Positions 37,940-46,885 of a stretch of DNA of 64,000 nucleotides are shown one piece after another. Numbering within the stretch: the first letter of the stretch is position 1; each line of letters begins with the position of its first letter. The DNA is from Acinetobacter populi (lineage in GTDB: Bacteria > Pseudomonadota > Gammaproteobacteria > Pseudomonadales > Moraxellaceae), in contig NZ_NEXX01000001.1 of the NCBI RefSeq assembly GCF_002174125.1, positions 1,161,160-1,225,159 of the forward strand, written 5' to 3'. The notes beneath the pieces are model-generated. The model was not told the origin of the DNA. It worked only from the letters and a program-made list of their open reading frames with translations, and did no database searches. The translations under genes and the position numbers were made by a program.

Positions 37940-38668
37940 TCAATCTAGCACATTCAACAATGTATAGCTAGTTTGTGCGATCGGTGTTAAAGCATCATTC
38001 ATTTGATATACTTTGACATCATAAGTCCCTTCTTGCCATCCTTGATCTGGAATCACACTGATCCAGTTTTGATTTTCATCCTTACTTATTCGTTTGGGTG
38101 TAAATACAATCAGCTCACCTGTATCTCTATTTAACCAACGAATAAATATTTGTTCATTGTTCGGGAATTTTCCATAAGTATCGAAATGTGCAAAAAGTCC
38201 CTGATATCTATGGACCTGACTGACATTTTCTGATTGCTGAGAATAGACTGGGGTAAAAGCAACACTAATCGTACCTGCCAATTTTTCTTCATCATTTTGA
38301 GATGTTAATTCCTGTAATACATTTTGAGCAAAAACCTTTTTATTTTGAATAGTCTTGAGATCCTGATTTGGAAATGCTTGTTGAAGATATTTTTGCACTT
38401 GTTGTTCCGGCATCTCATCTATCATTGCTAAAACTTCCTGTTTATATTCTTTAGACAATTGATTCACTTTTTGTGCTGAGGATGTATTATCCAATGTCAG
38501 TGAAGATAATGCCTCTTCTTTATTTTTTTGCATATTATGATTGAGTGATGACAATAAAGATGAATCTTGGTACTCATTTAAATTTTGGGAAACCATACGC
38601 ACATCGGCAATAAAGAAACCCAAAGCAAATGTTACAATTGGTAAAACATAATAAACCTTATTTTTCAT
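37940..38668 (-). CDS. Exported or membrane-anchored protein of unknown function
   Basis: The 242-residue product starts with a hydrophobic signal-anchor (KNKVYYVLPIVTFALGFFIAD), then a Gln/Asn/Ser-rich helical stretch (about 30-130) and a C-terminal beta-rich domain with WLNRDTGELIVFTPKRIS and GTYDVKVYQMNDAL, resembling an immunoglobulin-like fold. I do not recognise a family. The frame opens at a TTG (38695), but the ATG at 38668 precedes the hydrophobic core directly. It lies downstream of the lipoprotein gene on the same strand (78-base gap), so the two may be co-transcribed. Confidence 0.7.
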   Translation of the reverse strand: MKNKVYYVLPIVTFALGFFIADVRMVSQNLNEYQDSSLLSSLNHNMQKNKEEALSSLTLDNTSSAQKVNQLSKEYKQEVLAMIDEMPEQQVQKYLQQAFPNQDLKTIQNKKVFAQNVLQELTSQNDEEKLAGTISVAFTPVYSQQSENVSQVHRYQGLFAHFDTYGKFPNNEQIFIRWLNRDTGELIVFTPKRISKDENQNWISVIPDQGWQEGTYDVKVYQMNDALTPIAQTSYTLLNVLD

Positions 38669-38746
38669 ATTTTTGCCATTTACTAAATAAAACAAAGGTG
38701 GATTAACAATGTAATATCCACCTTTGTATATACTTTTAATCAGGTT

Positions 38747-39190
38747 TTAAGTACAAGTAATTTTTTTACCACCAAGCGTAAGAGAAGAACCACTAAACAA
38801 ACTACCCGAAGCAATCACTTCCTGTTTGGTTTTATCAGTTCCTGATAACATTCTTAATGAAGAGCTACTCACACAAACTCCTGTTTGTGTACCTCCTGCA
38901 TTAAAAACACATCCATCTGTTGTAACAGAAATGGTATTATTTACATCACTACACTGTGTAGTAATTTTCGTTGCTGTAGGAGAAGCTGGTGCTGTACAAC
39001 TCGAACAATTGCTATTATTGCTGCAATCATTAAATGCTGTTTCAGATTTACAGGTATAGGTAATGCCATTTTTTGTTATTGTCGCAGAATAAGAAGAATT
39101 TGTACTTCCTCCTCCATCCCCACCACCGCAAGCAATTAATAATATTGGCAAAGATGCTAATACGGCGAATTTAGATATTTTTTTAAACAT
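38747..39190 (-). CDS. Cys-rich lipoprotein of unknown function
   Basis: The 147-residue precursor has a lipoprotein signal peptide with lipobox LLIAC and lipid-modified Cys21, followed by a Gly/Ser linker. The mature part is small, Ser/Thr/Asn-rich and contains about eight more Cys residues (for example NDCSNNSNCSSC), suggesting disulfides in the periplasm or at the surface. I do not recognise a family. Base composition looks more AT-rich than the neighbouring housekeeping genes. Confidence 0.8.
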   Translation of the reverse strand: MFKKISKFAVLASLPILLIACGGGDGGGSTNSSYSATITKNGITYTCKSETAFNDCSNNSNCSSCTAPASPTATKITTQCSDVNNTISVTTDGCVFNAGGTQTGVCVSSSSLRMLSGTDKTKQEVIASGSLFSGSSLTLGGKKITCT

Positions 39191-39286
39191 GTTACCCTCT
39201 TAATTCAAAAATTTAGACACATAATTTAATATTTGTGCGAAAATTATCACACTTTTCCCATAGGGTAAATATTCAAATAAAAAAAA

Positions 39287-39308
39287 AGATACTAAATCGT
39301 TAGTATCT
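39287..39308 (-). terminator. Terminator of the downstream tRNA-Phe gene
   Basis: AGATACTAA and TTAGTATCT form a perfect 9-bp stem. On the minus strand a run of nine or more T residues follows. It begins 11 bases past the tRNA 3' end. Confidence 0.9.
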
Positions 39309-39318
39309 TAAAGAAATA

Positions 39319-39394
39319 TGGTGGCGTGAGGCAGGATCGAACTGCCGACACACGGATTTTCAATCCGTTGCTCTACCGACTGAGCTATCGCGCC
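39319..39394 (-). tRNA. tRNA-Phe (GAA), copy 1
   Basis: The minus strand gives a 76-nt cloverleaf with an encoded CCA end: D arm with AGCTCAGTCGGTAGAGC, anticodon loop TTGAAAA (anticodon GAA), T loop TTCGATC. The acceptor stem has one C-A mismatch. The sequence is identical to copy 2 at 39524. Confidence 0.97.
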
Positions 39395-39404
39395 GATGGC
39401 ATGT

Positions 39405-39433
39405 ATTAAAGCGGTTTTCATATCAAAAAGCAA
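39405..39433 (-). promoter_or_regulatory. Promoter of tRNA-Phe copy 1
   Basis: On the minus strand TTGCTT (-35) and TTTAAT (-10) are separated by exactly 17 bases and end 10 bases before the tRNA. It lies between the two tRNA copies. Confidence 0.65.
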
Positions 39434-39480
39434 GAAAACATGCTTAACAATCAGACGATTAAAAAATTTAAATAAAAAAA

Positions 39481-39501
39481 AGTCCTGATGGGATCAGGAC
39501 T
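39481..39501 (-). terminator. Terminator of tRNA-Phe copy 2
   Basis: AGTCCTGAT and ATCAGGACT form a perfect 9-bp stem with a 3-base loop, followed on the minus strand by a long T run. Confidence 0.9.
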
Positions 39502-39523
39502 CGAAAATCACAATAAAGTAATA

Positions 39524-39599
39524 TGGTGGCGTGAGGCAGGATCGAACTGCCGACACACGGATTTTCAATCCGTTGCTCTACCGACTGAGCTATCGCGCC
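39524..39599 (-). tRNA. tRNA-Phe (GAA), copy 2
   Basis: This 76-nt gene is identical to the copy at 39319, with anticodon GAA and an encoded CCA. It has its own terminator and promoter, so the two are separate transcription units. Confidence 0.97.
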
Positions 39600-39610
39600 G
39601 ATGTGTGCGT

Positions 39611-39639
39611 ATTAAACAGATTTATCGTGCAAAGGTCAA
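39611..39639 (-). promoter_or_regulatory. Promoter of tRNA-Phe copy 2
   Basis: TTGACC and TTTAAT on the minus strand are spaced by 17 bases, with the -10 ending 11 bases before the tRNA. Confidence 0.75.
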
Positions 39640-39690
39640 GTATAAATCTTACAATTTTAATTAACTGTGCACTTTTAAATCAGATATAAT

Positions 39691-40068
39691 TTAAAGTTTA
39701 CCCAAGTGCACCAGACAACGATGGATTGCCCCACATCCCGGTTCAAATTTGGTCACACCTTTTGCTTCTTCGATACGACAGGTTTCACTGATCAAACGAT
39801 CTGCTACACCACGTCCACGATTTGCCGGATGAATCACGACATATTCCAGCAACCGGGTAGTACCAGTCCCCTCGCTCCAGATTGCACCAATAATCTTATC
39901 ATTAAAAACAGCCGTATAAAGTACCGTATCCTGATCTAAAGCCTCATCTAATTGTGTAATCGCGTCCTGACCATCGCCAAATTCCGGACTGGTTTCGTAA
40001 AGTCGCTCAATTTGATTGCGTACGATAACGTCTTTGAGATCCGTTACTGCTTCAACTTGGATTGGCAT
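39691..40068 (-). CDS. GNAT-family N-acetyltransferase
   Basis: The 125-residue protein has the GNAT acetyl-CoA loop NRGRGVADRLISETCRI preceded by LLEYVVIHPA. The C-terminal part ends EPGCGAIHRCLVHLGKL, an unusual Cys/His-containing ending. Substrate unknown. AGGAG lies 9 bases before the ATG at 40068, preferred over a GTG at 40074. It is divergent from hisB. Confidence 0.82.
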   Translation of the reverse strand: MPIQVEAVTDLKDVIVRNQIERLYETSPEFGDGQDAITQLDEALDQDTVLYTAVFNDKIIGAIWSEGTGTTRLLEYVVIHPANRGRGVADRLISETCRIEEAKGVTKFEPGCGAIHRCLVHLGKL

Positions 40069-40179
40069 TGACACAAGCTCCTGTATATATCGAATGAGAT
40101 GCGGTAAACTATGACAAAATTAGGCAGAATGCTGCACTACCCAAAGATTTTCTTGTTCAAAGTTTTAAGGAATGTGTCT

Positions 40180-40773
40180 ATGACGCAACGTATCAGCGAA
40201 GTGGTAAGAAATACCAACGAAACCAAAATACAAGTTCGTGTTAACTTAGATGGTACAGGTCAAGGCACACTCAACACCGGAGTTCCATTTTTAGACCATA
40301 TGATCGATCAAATCAAGCGTCATGGGCTATTTGATATCGATATTTATTGCGATGGCGACTTACAGATCGATGATCACCATACTGTAGAAGATTGTGGCAT
40401 TACATTAGGGCAGGCTTTTGCTCAGGCGTTGGGTGATAAAAAAGGTATTCGTCGTTATGGTCATTTTTATGCACCGCTTGATGAATCCTTATCGCGCGTT
40501 GTCGTGGACATTTCCGGTCGACCGGGTTTATTTATGGATATTCCATTTACCCGCGCCCGTGTAGGTACATTTGATGTCGATTTATTTTCCGAGTTTTTTC
40601 AGGGTTTTGTTAATCACGCCTTAATGACGCTACACATCGATAATCTTAAAGGTAAAAATAGCCACCATCAGATCGAAAGTGTCTTTAAGGCTTTTGCACG
40701 CGCCTTGCGTATGGCCTGTGAACATGATCCACGTGCCGCAGGAACAATTGCATCAACCAAAGGAAGCTTGTAA
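40180..40773 (+). CDS. hisB: Imidazoleglycerol-phosphate dehydratase
   Basis: The 197-residue monofunctional HisB has the metal-binding motifs [10 protein letters not shown] and [17 protein letters not shown] and the N-terminal [14 protein letters not shown]. It dehydrates imidazole glycerol phosphate in histidine synthesis. The frame opens earlier (40111), but AAGGAA before the ATG at 40180 and the family length support this start. It overlaps hisH by one base (TAATG), implying translational coupling. Confidence 0.97.
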   Translation: MTQRISEVVRNTNETKIQVRVNLDGTGQGTLNTGVPFLDHMIDQIKRHGLFDIDIYCDGDLQIDDHHTVEDCGITLGQAFAQALGDKKGIRRYGHFYAPLDESLSRVVVDISGRPGLFMDIPFTRARVGTFDVDLFSEFFQGFVNHALMTLHIDNLKGKNSHHQIESVFKAFARALRMACEHDPRAAGTIASTKGSL

Positions 40774-41390
40774 TGACCCGTATTGCTTTATTAGATTATG
40801 GTATGGGTAATCTGCATTCTGCGGCAAAAGCGCTGGAATATGTCGGTGCAACAGTTGATGTCACCAATGACCCAAAACTTGTGGCGCAAGCCGATAAAAT
40901 CGTTTTTCCAGGCGTAGGTGCGATGCGCGACTGTATACAAGGCATGAAAGAAGCAGGAATTGACGAAGTCGTCCGTCAGGCAGTATTCAATAAACCGGTT
41001 CTGGCAATTTGTGTCGGGATGCAGGCATTAATGCAACATTCGGAAGAAAATGGTGGGGCCGATGCTTTGGGGATCTTTAAAGGACAAGTAAAACACTTTC
41101 CAGAGATTGCCCCATTAAAAGTACCACATATGGGTTGGAATCAGGTGCATCAAACTGATCCAACACATCCAATGTGGAAAGATATTGCACAGGACAGCCG
41201 TTTTTATTTTGTGCATAGTTATTATGTCGAACCAGAAGATCTAAACCTTGTCGCAGCAACTTGTGAATATGGCTTGAACTTCTGTACTGCATTGCATCAA
41301 GAAAATTTGTTTGCAACGCAATTCCATCCGGAAAAAAGTCATACTGCTGGTTTACAGTTGCTGAAAAACTTTGTGGAATGGAATATTTGA
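40773..41390 (+). CDS. hisH: Imidazole glycerol phosphate synthase, glutaminase subunit
   Basis: The 205-residue class I amidotransferase has the nucleophile in [16 protein letters not shown], and His/Glu in FHPEKSH near the C-terminus. With HisF it forms the enzyme that makes imidazole glycerol phosphate and AICAR. It starts within the hisB stop. HisF is encoded 6.3 kb away on the other strand, and hisA is not in the window. Confidence 0.97.
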   Translation: MTRIALLDYGMGNLHSAAKALEYVGATVDVTNDPKLVAQADKIVFPGVGAMRDCIQGMKEAGIDEVVRQAVFNKPVLAICVGMQALMQHSEENGGADALGIFKGQVKHFPEIAPLKVPHMGWNQVHQTDPTHPMWKDIAQDSRFYFVHSYYVEPEDLNLVAATCEYGLNFCTALHQENLFATQFHPEKSHTAGLQLLKNFVEWNI

Positions 41391-41399
41391 TTTCAGTCT

Positions 41400-41460
41400 A
41401 AGCCGCTATAACTAATCTGATTTCATTAAAGTTGGACAGTTTGATTAAGCGGCTTTTTTA
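41400..41460 (+). terminator. Terminator of hisBH
   Basis: AAGCCGCT (41400-41407) pairs with AGCGGCTT (41448-41455), followed by a T run. The 40-base loop is unusually long but may fold further. It begins 10 bases after hisH. Confidence 0.65.
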
Positions 41461-41577
41461 TGTCATCTATAATAAAAATTATGTGTTGTAGCATCTGATC
41501 TATGCGACATGAATAACAATAAGCACAATCTTGAGAGATATTTAATAAAATATGAGAACTAGATTTTTCAAAATAAA

Positions 41578-41653
<76 letters not shown>

Positions 41654-41661
41654 ATTTTAAT

Positions 41662-41751
41662 TGGCGGTGAGAGAGGGATTCGAACCCTCGATACGCGCAA
41701 ACGTATACACACTTTCCAGGCGTGCTCCTTCAGCCACTCGGACACCTCACC
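41662..41751 (-). tRNA. tRNA-Ser (GGA)
   Basis: This is a 90-nt class II tRNA on the minus strand: GGTGAGGTGTCCGAGTGGC at the 5' end, anticodon loop CTGGAAA (anticodon GGA), a long variable arm (TATACGTTTGCGCGTA), T loop TTCGAAT and an encoded CCA. Confidence 0.96.
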
Positions 41752-41761
41752 AAGGGCTGCG

Positions 41762-41790
41762 ATAATAACGAAAAATGTAAAGATTGCCAA
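41762..41790 (-). promoter_or_regulatory. Promoter of the tRNA-Ser/tRNA-Thr unit
   Basis: TTGGCA and TATTAT on the minus strand are exactly 17 bases apart, with the -10 ending 10 bases before tRNA-Ser. Confidence 0.75.
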
Positions 41791-41862
41791 GTGAATTACA
41801 CGTTAAAAGTGAAAACAATGCTAACATTGCGCAAAAATACCGAAGTTGACCTTTAAAAAAAG

Positions 41863-43734
41863 ATGAATCACGTTAAAAAAACCGCACTTCCTACGATTAC
41901 GCTGGCTGCACTTGGTGTCGTATTTGGTGATATCGGGACCAGCCCACTTTATGCGATTAAACAATGTTTTGCTGCGGCACACATTGCTGTTTCAACACAA
42001 AGTGTTCTAGGCATCTTATCGTTGATTTTCTGGTGTATGACGCTCACCATCAGCATCAAATATATCAGTATCATCATGCGGGCCGATAATAATGGTGAAG
42101 GTGGCATCATGTCGCTGCTTGCATTGAATTTACGTGCCAAGGGGTTTATTGAAAAATACAAGATTGTCCTGATCGCCATTGGCTTTATCGGCGCCTCCCT
42201 GTTTTTTGGTGATGGTATTATCACACCAGCAATTTCGGTGTTATCAGCGGTTGAAGGCTTAAGTATTGCTACGCCTGTTTTCAATGACTGGATTGTGCCG
42301 ATTTCCATCAGCATTCTGGCAGCACTATTTTTGGTACAGCGGCATGGCACAGCAGTGATGGGAAAATTCTTCGGACCTATCACCCTGCTCTGGTTTCTAA
42401 GTTTAGGCTTTCTGGGTATTTTAAGTATTGCACAAACGCCGATTGTATTAACCATGGTCAGTCCGCATTGGGCGATTGAATTTATATGGCATCAGCCTTT
42501 AGTGGCTTTTTTTACCATGGGTGCAGTCATTTTAACCATTACTGGTGGCGAAGCGCTCTATGCAGATATGGGACATTTTGGCGCGCTGCCTATTCGGATG
42601 GCCTGGTTTATTATTGTTATGCCATGTTTGTTGTTAAATTACGCTGGACAAGGTGCATTATTATTACGTAACCCTGCAAGCATCGAAAATCCATTTTATC
42701 TCATGGTGCCGCAATGGGGTTTATATCCCATGATTGGTTTGGCAACGTTGGCAGCAGTTATTGCTTCTCAGGCAGTGATTACCGGCGTTTTTTCGATGGC
42801 AAAACAGGCTATTCAGCTTGGTTACCTACCACGTTTATCGATTCAACAAACCTCGGAATCCGAACAAGGGCAGATTTATGTGCCTTTTTTAAACTGGACA
42901 CTGTTTATTTCGGTATTTATCCTGATTTTATTATTTGAAGACAGCTTAAGTCTTGCCAGTGCCTATGGTGTTGCCGTCACCATGACCATGCTGTGTGGCA
43001 CAGTTTTAATTGCTTTACTGGCGTATGGATACTGGCGTTGGTCCTTACTAAAAACTATCTTGGTGATGACACCTTTCTTTGTGGTCGATTTAATTTTTGT
43101 CGGTTCTACCGCCTTTAAAATTATTGCCGGTGGCTGGGTACCAATTGCGATTGGCGCTGTGGTATTTACTTTATTGATGACATGGAAACGTGGTCGTGAG
43201 CTGATGTTTGCCAAATTAGAAAAAGATGCCTTGCCACTGGAAACATTTATCAAGCATCTGGGTGACAATGTACAAATCGTCAAAGGACAAGCAATCTTTA
43301 TGACCAGTACACCTAAAATTGTGCCACATGCCATGCTGCATAATCTTAAGCACAATAAAATCCTGCATGAACTGAATTTTTTAATTAATGTCGTGACTCA
43401 GGATGTACCTTATGTAACGGATGAGGACCGACTTTATATTGATCGCTTAAGTCCGCGATTTATTAAAATTGTAGTGTATTACGGTTTTAAAGATGAGCCT
43501 AATATTCCCAAAGCACTGGAATTGGCATGTCATGAACTGGACATCGAATTTAACATGATGCAAATGAGCTTCTTTATTTCCCGTGATAGGGTAATTTCCA
43601 AAGTTGGCGAAGGCATGGCACCTTGGCGTGAAAAACTATTTATTTCCATGCAACGTAATACTAGCCCTGTCAGTGATTTTTATCAGATTCCAACCAATCG
43701 TGTGGTCGAACTCGGCAGCCAGATCGAAATTTAG
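41863..43734 (+). CDS. kup: Low-affinity potassium transporter Kup
   Basis: The 623-residue protein begins with the Kup signature [21 protein letters not shown], has twelve predicted helices to about residue 440, and a cytosolic C-terminal domain of about 180 residues. E. coli Kup has 622 residues. It imports K+ with protons, especially under osmotic stress at low pH. It is monocistronic with its own terminator at 43741. Confidence 0.96.
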   Translation: MNHVKKTALPTITLAALGVVFGDIGTSPLYAIKQCFAAAHIAVSTQSVLGILSLIFWCMTLTISIKYISIIMRADNNGEGGIMSLLALNLRAKGFIEKYKIVLIAIGFIGASLFFGDGIITPAISVLSAVEGLSIATPVFNDWIVPISISILAALFLVQRHGTAVMGKFFGPITLLWFLSLGFLGILSIAQTPIVLTMVSPHWAIEFIWHQPLVAFFTMGAVILTITGGEALYADMGHFGALPIRMAWFIIVMPCLLLNYAGQGALLLRNPASIENPFYLMVPQWGLYPMIGLATLAAVIASQAVITGVFSMAKQAIQLGYLPRLSIQQTSESEQGQIYVPFLNWTLFISVFILILLFEDSLSLASAYGVAVTMTMLCGTVLIALLAYGYWRWSLLKTILVMTPFFVVDLIFVGSTAFKIIAGGWVPIAIGAVVFTLLMTWKRGRELMFAKLEKDALPLETFIKHLGDNVQIVKGQAIFMTSTPKIVPHAMLHNLKHNKILHELNFLINVVTQDVPYVTDEDRLYIDRLSPRFIKIVVYYGFKDEPNIPKALELACHELDIEFNMMQMSFFISRDRVISKVGEGMAPWREKLFISMQRNTSPVSDFYQIPTNRVVELGSQIEI

Positions 43735-43740
43735 GATTTA

Positions 43741-43765
43741 AAAAAGCCTGTGTTCCAGGCTTTTT
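43741..43765. terminator. Bidirectional terminator between kup and the Gln-rich protein gene
   Basis: AAAAAGCCTG and CAGGCTTTTT form a perfect 10-bp stem with a 5-base loop. A/T runs on both sides let it serve both convergent genes. Confidence 0.9.
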
Positions 43766-43778
43766 CAAAAATAAGAAT

Positions 43779-44540
43779 TTACTGCAATGGTGTTGGCATA
43801 CCAGATTCAGTATCGCCATATTGTTGCGTTTCATCCATTTGTTCACTTTGCGCAGGGATTGCCTGTGCATTGGGATCGATTTGCTCTAAATTTTGCTCAG
43901 GCATGGCAGCCGCAGTATCTTGGTCAATCTGTTGATTGGGTTGAATGGCGACCATATTTGGATCTGCTTCCGCAACTATAGAAGAATCAGCGTGTGTAGT
44001 TTGTGCTGCCAATTGTTGTGATTGATCTGTTAATTGCTGTGATTGATCTGTTAATTGCTGTGATTCACCTTGTGCCAAGGCAGTGGAATCTGTCTCAGCG
44101 CCTATTGATGAATCTGAACCAGCATTTTGTGCTGCAAGATGCTGCGATTGATCAACCGATTGCTGTTGTTCAATCTGTGCCAAAACATTGGGATCATCAC
44201 TCACTACAACAGGATTTTCTGCCTGTGCCTGAATGTCGGTTGATGAAGGTTGTGTATGTGCCAGTGATTCATCAGCACCTGCCTGAGATACGCTTGATGC
44301 AGCGATGAGTGTGCGATTTTCTATATCAATCACGGCATTTTGCTCAATTGCCTGTGCAATAATCTGTTTTGGAATTCCCATTTGTTCCAATGAACCGGGT
44401 TGTCCATTGATGGTGGTTTCAACTTTGACTTGAGATAAACTTTCTAAAGTATCACCGGGCTGTAAAGGTGGTTCTGCAAAAACAGCGCTTGCACAGATCA
44501 TGGTCGCAAATGAAACCAGTCCTGAATGTATTTTGCTCAT
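43779..44540 (-). CDS. Secreted Gln/Ser-rich low-complexity protein
   Basis: The 253-residue precursor has a signal peptide (SKIHSGLVSFATMICASAVFAEPP, cleavage near AFA-E), an ordered N-terminal segment of about 70 residues (QPGDTLESLSQVKVETTINGQ), then a disordered Gln/Asp/Ser/Ala tail with near-repeats (SQQLTDQ units; DPN with VAI/LAQ). I recognise no family. AAAGGAG directly precedes three ATGs; the third at 44540 has the best spacing. The 21-bp tandem DNA repeat at 44011 lies within it. Confidence 0.75.
   Translation of the reverse strand: MSKIHSGLVSFATMICASAVFAEPPLQPGDTLESLSQVKVETTINGQPGSLEQMGIPKQIIAQAIEQNAVIDIENRTLIAASSVSQAGADESLAHTQPSSTDIQAQAENPVVVSDDPNVLAQIEQQQSVDQSQHLAAQNAGSDSSIGAETDSTALAQGESQQLTDQSQQLTDQSQQLAAQTTHADSSIVAEADPNMVAIQPNQQIDQDTAAAMPEQNLEQIDPNAQAIPAQSEQMDETQQYGDTESGMPTPLQ
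44011..44070. repeat. 21-bp tandem repeat, about 2.9 copies, within the Gln-rich protein gene
   Basis: AATTGYTGTGATTGATCTGTT occurs at 44011-44031 and 44032-44052, with a partial third copy to 44070. The first two differ at one base. The unit is in frame (7 codons), so copy-number change would alter protein length without a frameshift. Confidence 0.9.
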
Positions 44541-44881
44541 CATCATCTCCTTTTATCAATGATCAATTTATGCGAGAAGCTAAGTGAAAAAATCCGGGTA
44601 AAGAGAGAAGTAGATTTAACGTTTTTCCTCAAACACAGTTCCGGACAGTTTTTGACTGCATCAATAACATAAAGCACTGTCCATCACGGTGTAGCCTATC
44701 TATTGAGTGAGTACGGTAAAGCACTGCTTTGTGAACTTTGTTGGCTTCAGGTTGTTCAAATTCATAACACCTGTAATGATCTTGTAAGAAAAACAGGACT
44801 TGTTCATATACAGCGTAAACTTTGATTGCTAAGATTCCGGCAACTTAGCATTCTTGTAAATCTTATACTTCTGGTTATTTA
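44541..44881. other. Divergent intergenic region before the nuclease gene
   Basis: In this 341-base gap I see one small inverted repeat (TGCTAAG and CTTAGCA, 44827-44850, 32 bases before the nuclease ATG) and otherwise no gene or known RNA. Confidence 0.45.
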
Positions 44882-45970
44882 ATGGTTTTGAAAAAACGTC
44901 TTATCTCTGCTTTTGTTCCTGTACTTGCATTTTGTAGCTGGATGATGACCAATGAAAGTAACGGCAATATTTTCAGCTTTAATCGAGATTTATGTCTAAA
45001 TCAGTTTCATCAGGAAACTGCACCAGAACTGATCAATCCAAAACTAAAGAATCAAACCTATCCCCTCTGTTATCAAGGCTTTAGTTTAAATTATTCTGGC
45101 ATTTCCAAAACACCATTATGGGTCGCAGAAAAACTCACGCCACAACGTTTAGCCCAGAAAATCAAACGTGAAGATAATTTCCACGTTGAAACAAGATTAC
45201 CAATAAATGCTAGAGCATTACTCGAGGATTATCGCGGTTCGGGCTATGATCGTGGGCATATGGCACCCAATGGTGATATGGGAGATAAAGTCTCACAATA
45301 TGACAGCTTCTCTCTAGCCAATATCATTCCACAAGCCCCCGACAACAATCAAAATACATGGCGTGAAATTGAAGAAGCCACCCGAGCTATGGTCAGTAAA
45401 TATAAGCTGGATGCCTATGTGGTAACAGGTCCTGCCTATTTAAATTCCAAAGTAAAATACATTAAAAAAGGACGTGCAGTTCTTGTGCCCAGCCATGTGT
45501 ATAAAGTGGTCTATTTTCCAAAAATCGGTATGGCAAGTGCCTATTTATCCACTAACGATAGTCGTCGTAGCGCAAAAATTATCAGTATTTGTGCGCTGGA
45601 AGAAATGATCGGGATTAATATTTTCCCACAAGCCGCCGAAAATATTAAACGACAAATCTACGCATTGCCGATGCAAGCCAATAAGGTCAAAGCCAATCAA
45701 CAACCCAAGTTTCTGCAAAATGATCTGATCAGCCAATGTGCACCAGATATTTCCGCGGATCAAATTAAAACCACACAAAAACAATTTATCGTTGGAAAAA
45801 ATTACGCCTCTGGTTTAGATTTATCAATACCCTCGGTGCAAAAGCAGCAGAATCCGAATACCTCGCCCCTTGATGAACAGCTTGATCAAATCAATCAACA
45901 GCAGGATAAACTCTCCAATCTCAACAAGATTTTATTGCCTTTGCTACGTTGGTTAAAACAACAGGAATAA
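44882..45970 (+). CDS. Exported DNA/RNA non-specific endonuclease (NucA/Serratia nuclease family)
   Basis: The 362-residue protein has a signal peptide or anchor at about 1-22 and the beta-beta-alpha-metal nuclease domain with DRGHMAPNGDM (catalytic His126) and the metal-binding NIIPQAPDNNQNTWREIE segment. The last about 100 residues form a Gln/Lys-rich coiled tail not needed for the fold. Such nucleases degrade extracellular DNA and RNA for nutrients, biofilm dispersal or competition. No immunity protein is obvious; the small gene 30 bases downstream is a possible partner only by position. Confidence 0.9.
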   Translation: MVLKKRLISAFVPVLAFCSWMMTNESNGNIFSFNRDLCLNQFHQETAPELINPKLKNQTYPLCYQGFSLNYSGISKTPLWVAEKLTPQRLAQKIKREDNFHVETRLPINARALLEDYRGSGYDRGHMAPNGDMGDKVSQYDSFSLANIIPQAPDNNQNTWREIEEATRAMVSKYKLDAYVVTGPAYLNSKVKYIKKGRAVLVPSHVYKVVYFPKIGMASAYLSTNDSRRSAKIISICALEEMIGINIFPQAAENIKRQIYALPMQANKVKANQQPKFLQNDLISQCAPDISADQIKTTQKQFIVGKNYASGLDLSIPSVQKQQNPNTSPLDEQLDQINQQQDKLSNLNKILLPLLRWLKQQE

Positions 45971-46000
45971 TCCCCAACAGAACTTAAACTCGAGAATGCT

Positions 46001-46261
46001 ATGGATTTTAAACCCTTTAAAGATGCAACAGCGAGTATTACGATAGATAATTTAACTCTGGAAAATCAGGGTGAACGCTTATCCATATACGGTAGTCTGC
46101 AAATCACCCGTGATCAACAGGGCTTACGCGATGCCAAACAATTACAACAGATCCTCAATGAAACAGTTCACTACCTGGAACAACAGACATTACCCGAAAA
46201 ATTAACACCACCCGAAGATGCAGAAGAAATCGATAATCCTTTCTGGCAGGAAAAGCCTTAA
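46001..46261 (+). CDS. Small conserved-looking protein of unknown function
   Basis: The 86-residue acidic protein has no signal peptide or membrane helix. Residues 1-45 are predicted beta strands (TASITIDNLTLENQGERLSIYGSLQI), then a helix (LRDAKQLQQILNETVHYLEQQ) and an acidic tail. It starts 30 bases after the nuclease stop, so co-transcription is likely. I do not recognise it. It seems coding because codon use and strand agree with the neighbour. Confidence 0.7.
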   Translation: MDFKPFKDATASITIDNLTLENQGERLSIYGSLQITRDQQGLRDAKQLQQILNETVHYLEQQTLPEKLTPPEDAEEIDNPFWQEKP

Positions 46262-46345
46262 ATTTTAGAGTATTGGACTTTAAATATGAGTTTTTAGACT
46301 ATACGTTTTTAGCTAGTTTTTTTTAGATAAATTGCCTTGTAAAAA

Positions 46346-46624
46346 TTAGGCTGTTAAAAAATGTTGCTGTAACCATGCAATATAATTGTGTTGATCCAGA
46401 AAATCAGGTGCCTGAGTAATATCAAGATCATAGGTTCTGGCGTTAAATTCTATCCATATTTTACTCGATGTATGATGACAGTGTTTCACTGCAAAATAGG
46501 TACTCAAAAAAAATCGGTTACGCCCCCAATTGGTTAAATTCTCTATTTTTGGGCAATCCGATTTCTGTAAAAAGTCTAAATATCGATCTTTAATATCATC
46601 TAAGGTATAAACCATTTGACCCAT
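46346..46624 (-). CDS. Small protein of unknown function
   Basis: The 92-residue protein, starting MGQMVYTLDD, has the helical segment DIKDRYLDFLQKS and a beta-rich middle with CHHTSSKIWIEFNARTYD. No family was recognised. The frame opens at 46714, but GAGGT lies 6 bases before the ATG at 46624, which gives a plausible compact protein. It is separated from its neighbours by short AT-rich gaps and faces the gene at 46001. Confidence 0.6.
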   Translation of the reverse strand: MGQMVYTLDDIKDRYLDFLQKSDCPKIENLTNWGRNRFFLSTYFAVKHCHHTSSKIWIEFNARTYDLDITQAPDFLDQHNYIAWLQQHFLTA

Positions 46625-46885
46625 AGCGCACCTCATGATCAAACTGCATTGCATAAATTTCTTTGCAGACAAAATTATCAAGGTGTTGTGAAGATTTGAT
46701 GAAAAAAACAGCATATTATTTTATTGACCTGAGCAATTAAGTATAATTTTTCAACAATTTTGCTTTTTAAAATCATTTATCTTGGATAAGATACATAAAA
46801 ATGTGAATTTGTTAACATTTTACCAGTGTTAAAATTGCATTTTAAAACTAAAACACATCTCAATTTGATTTTATCTGGGTGAAAA

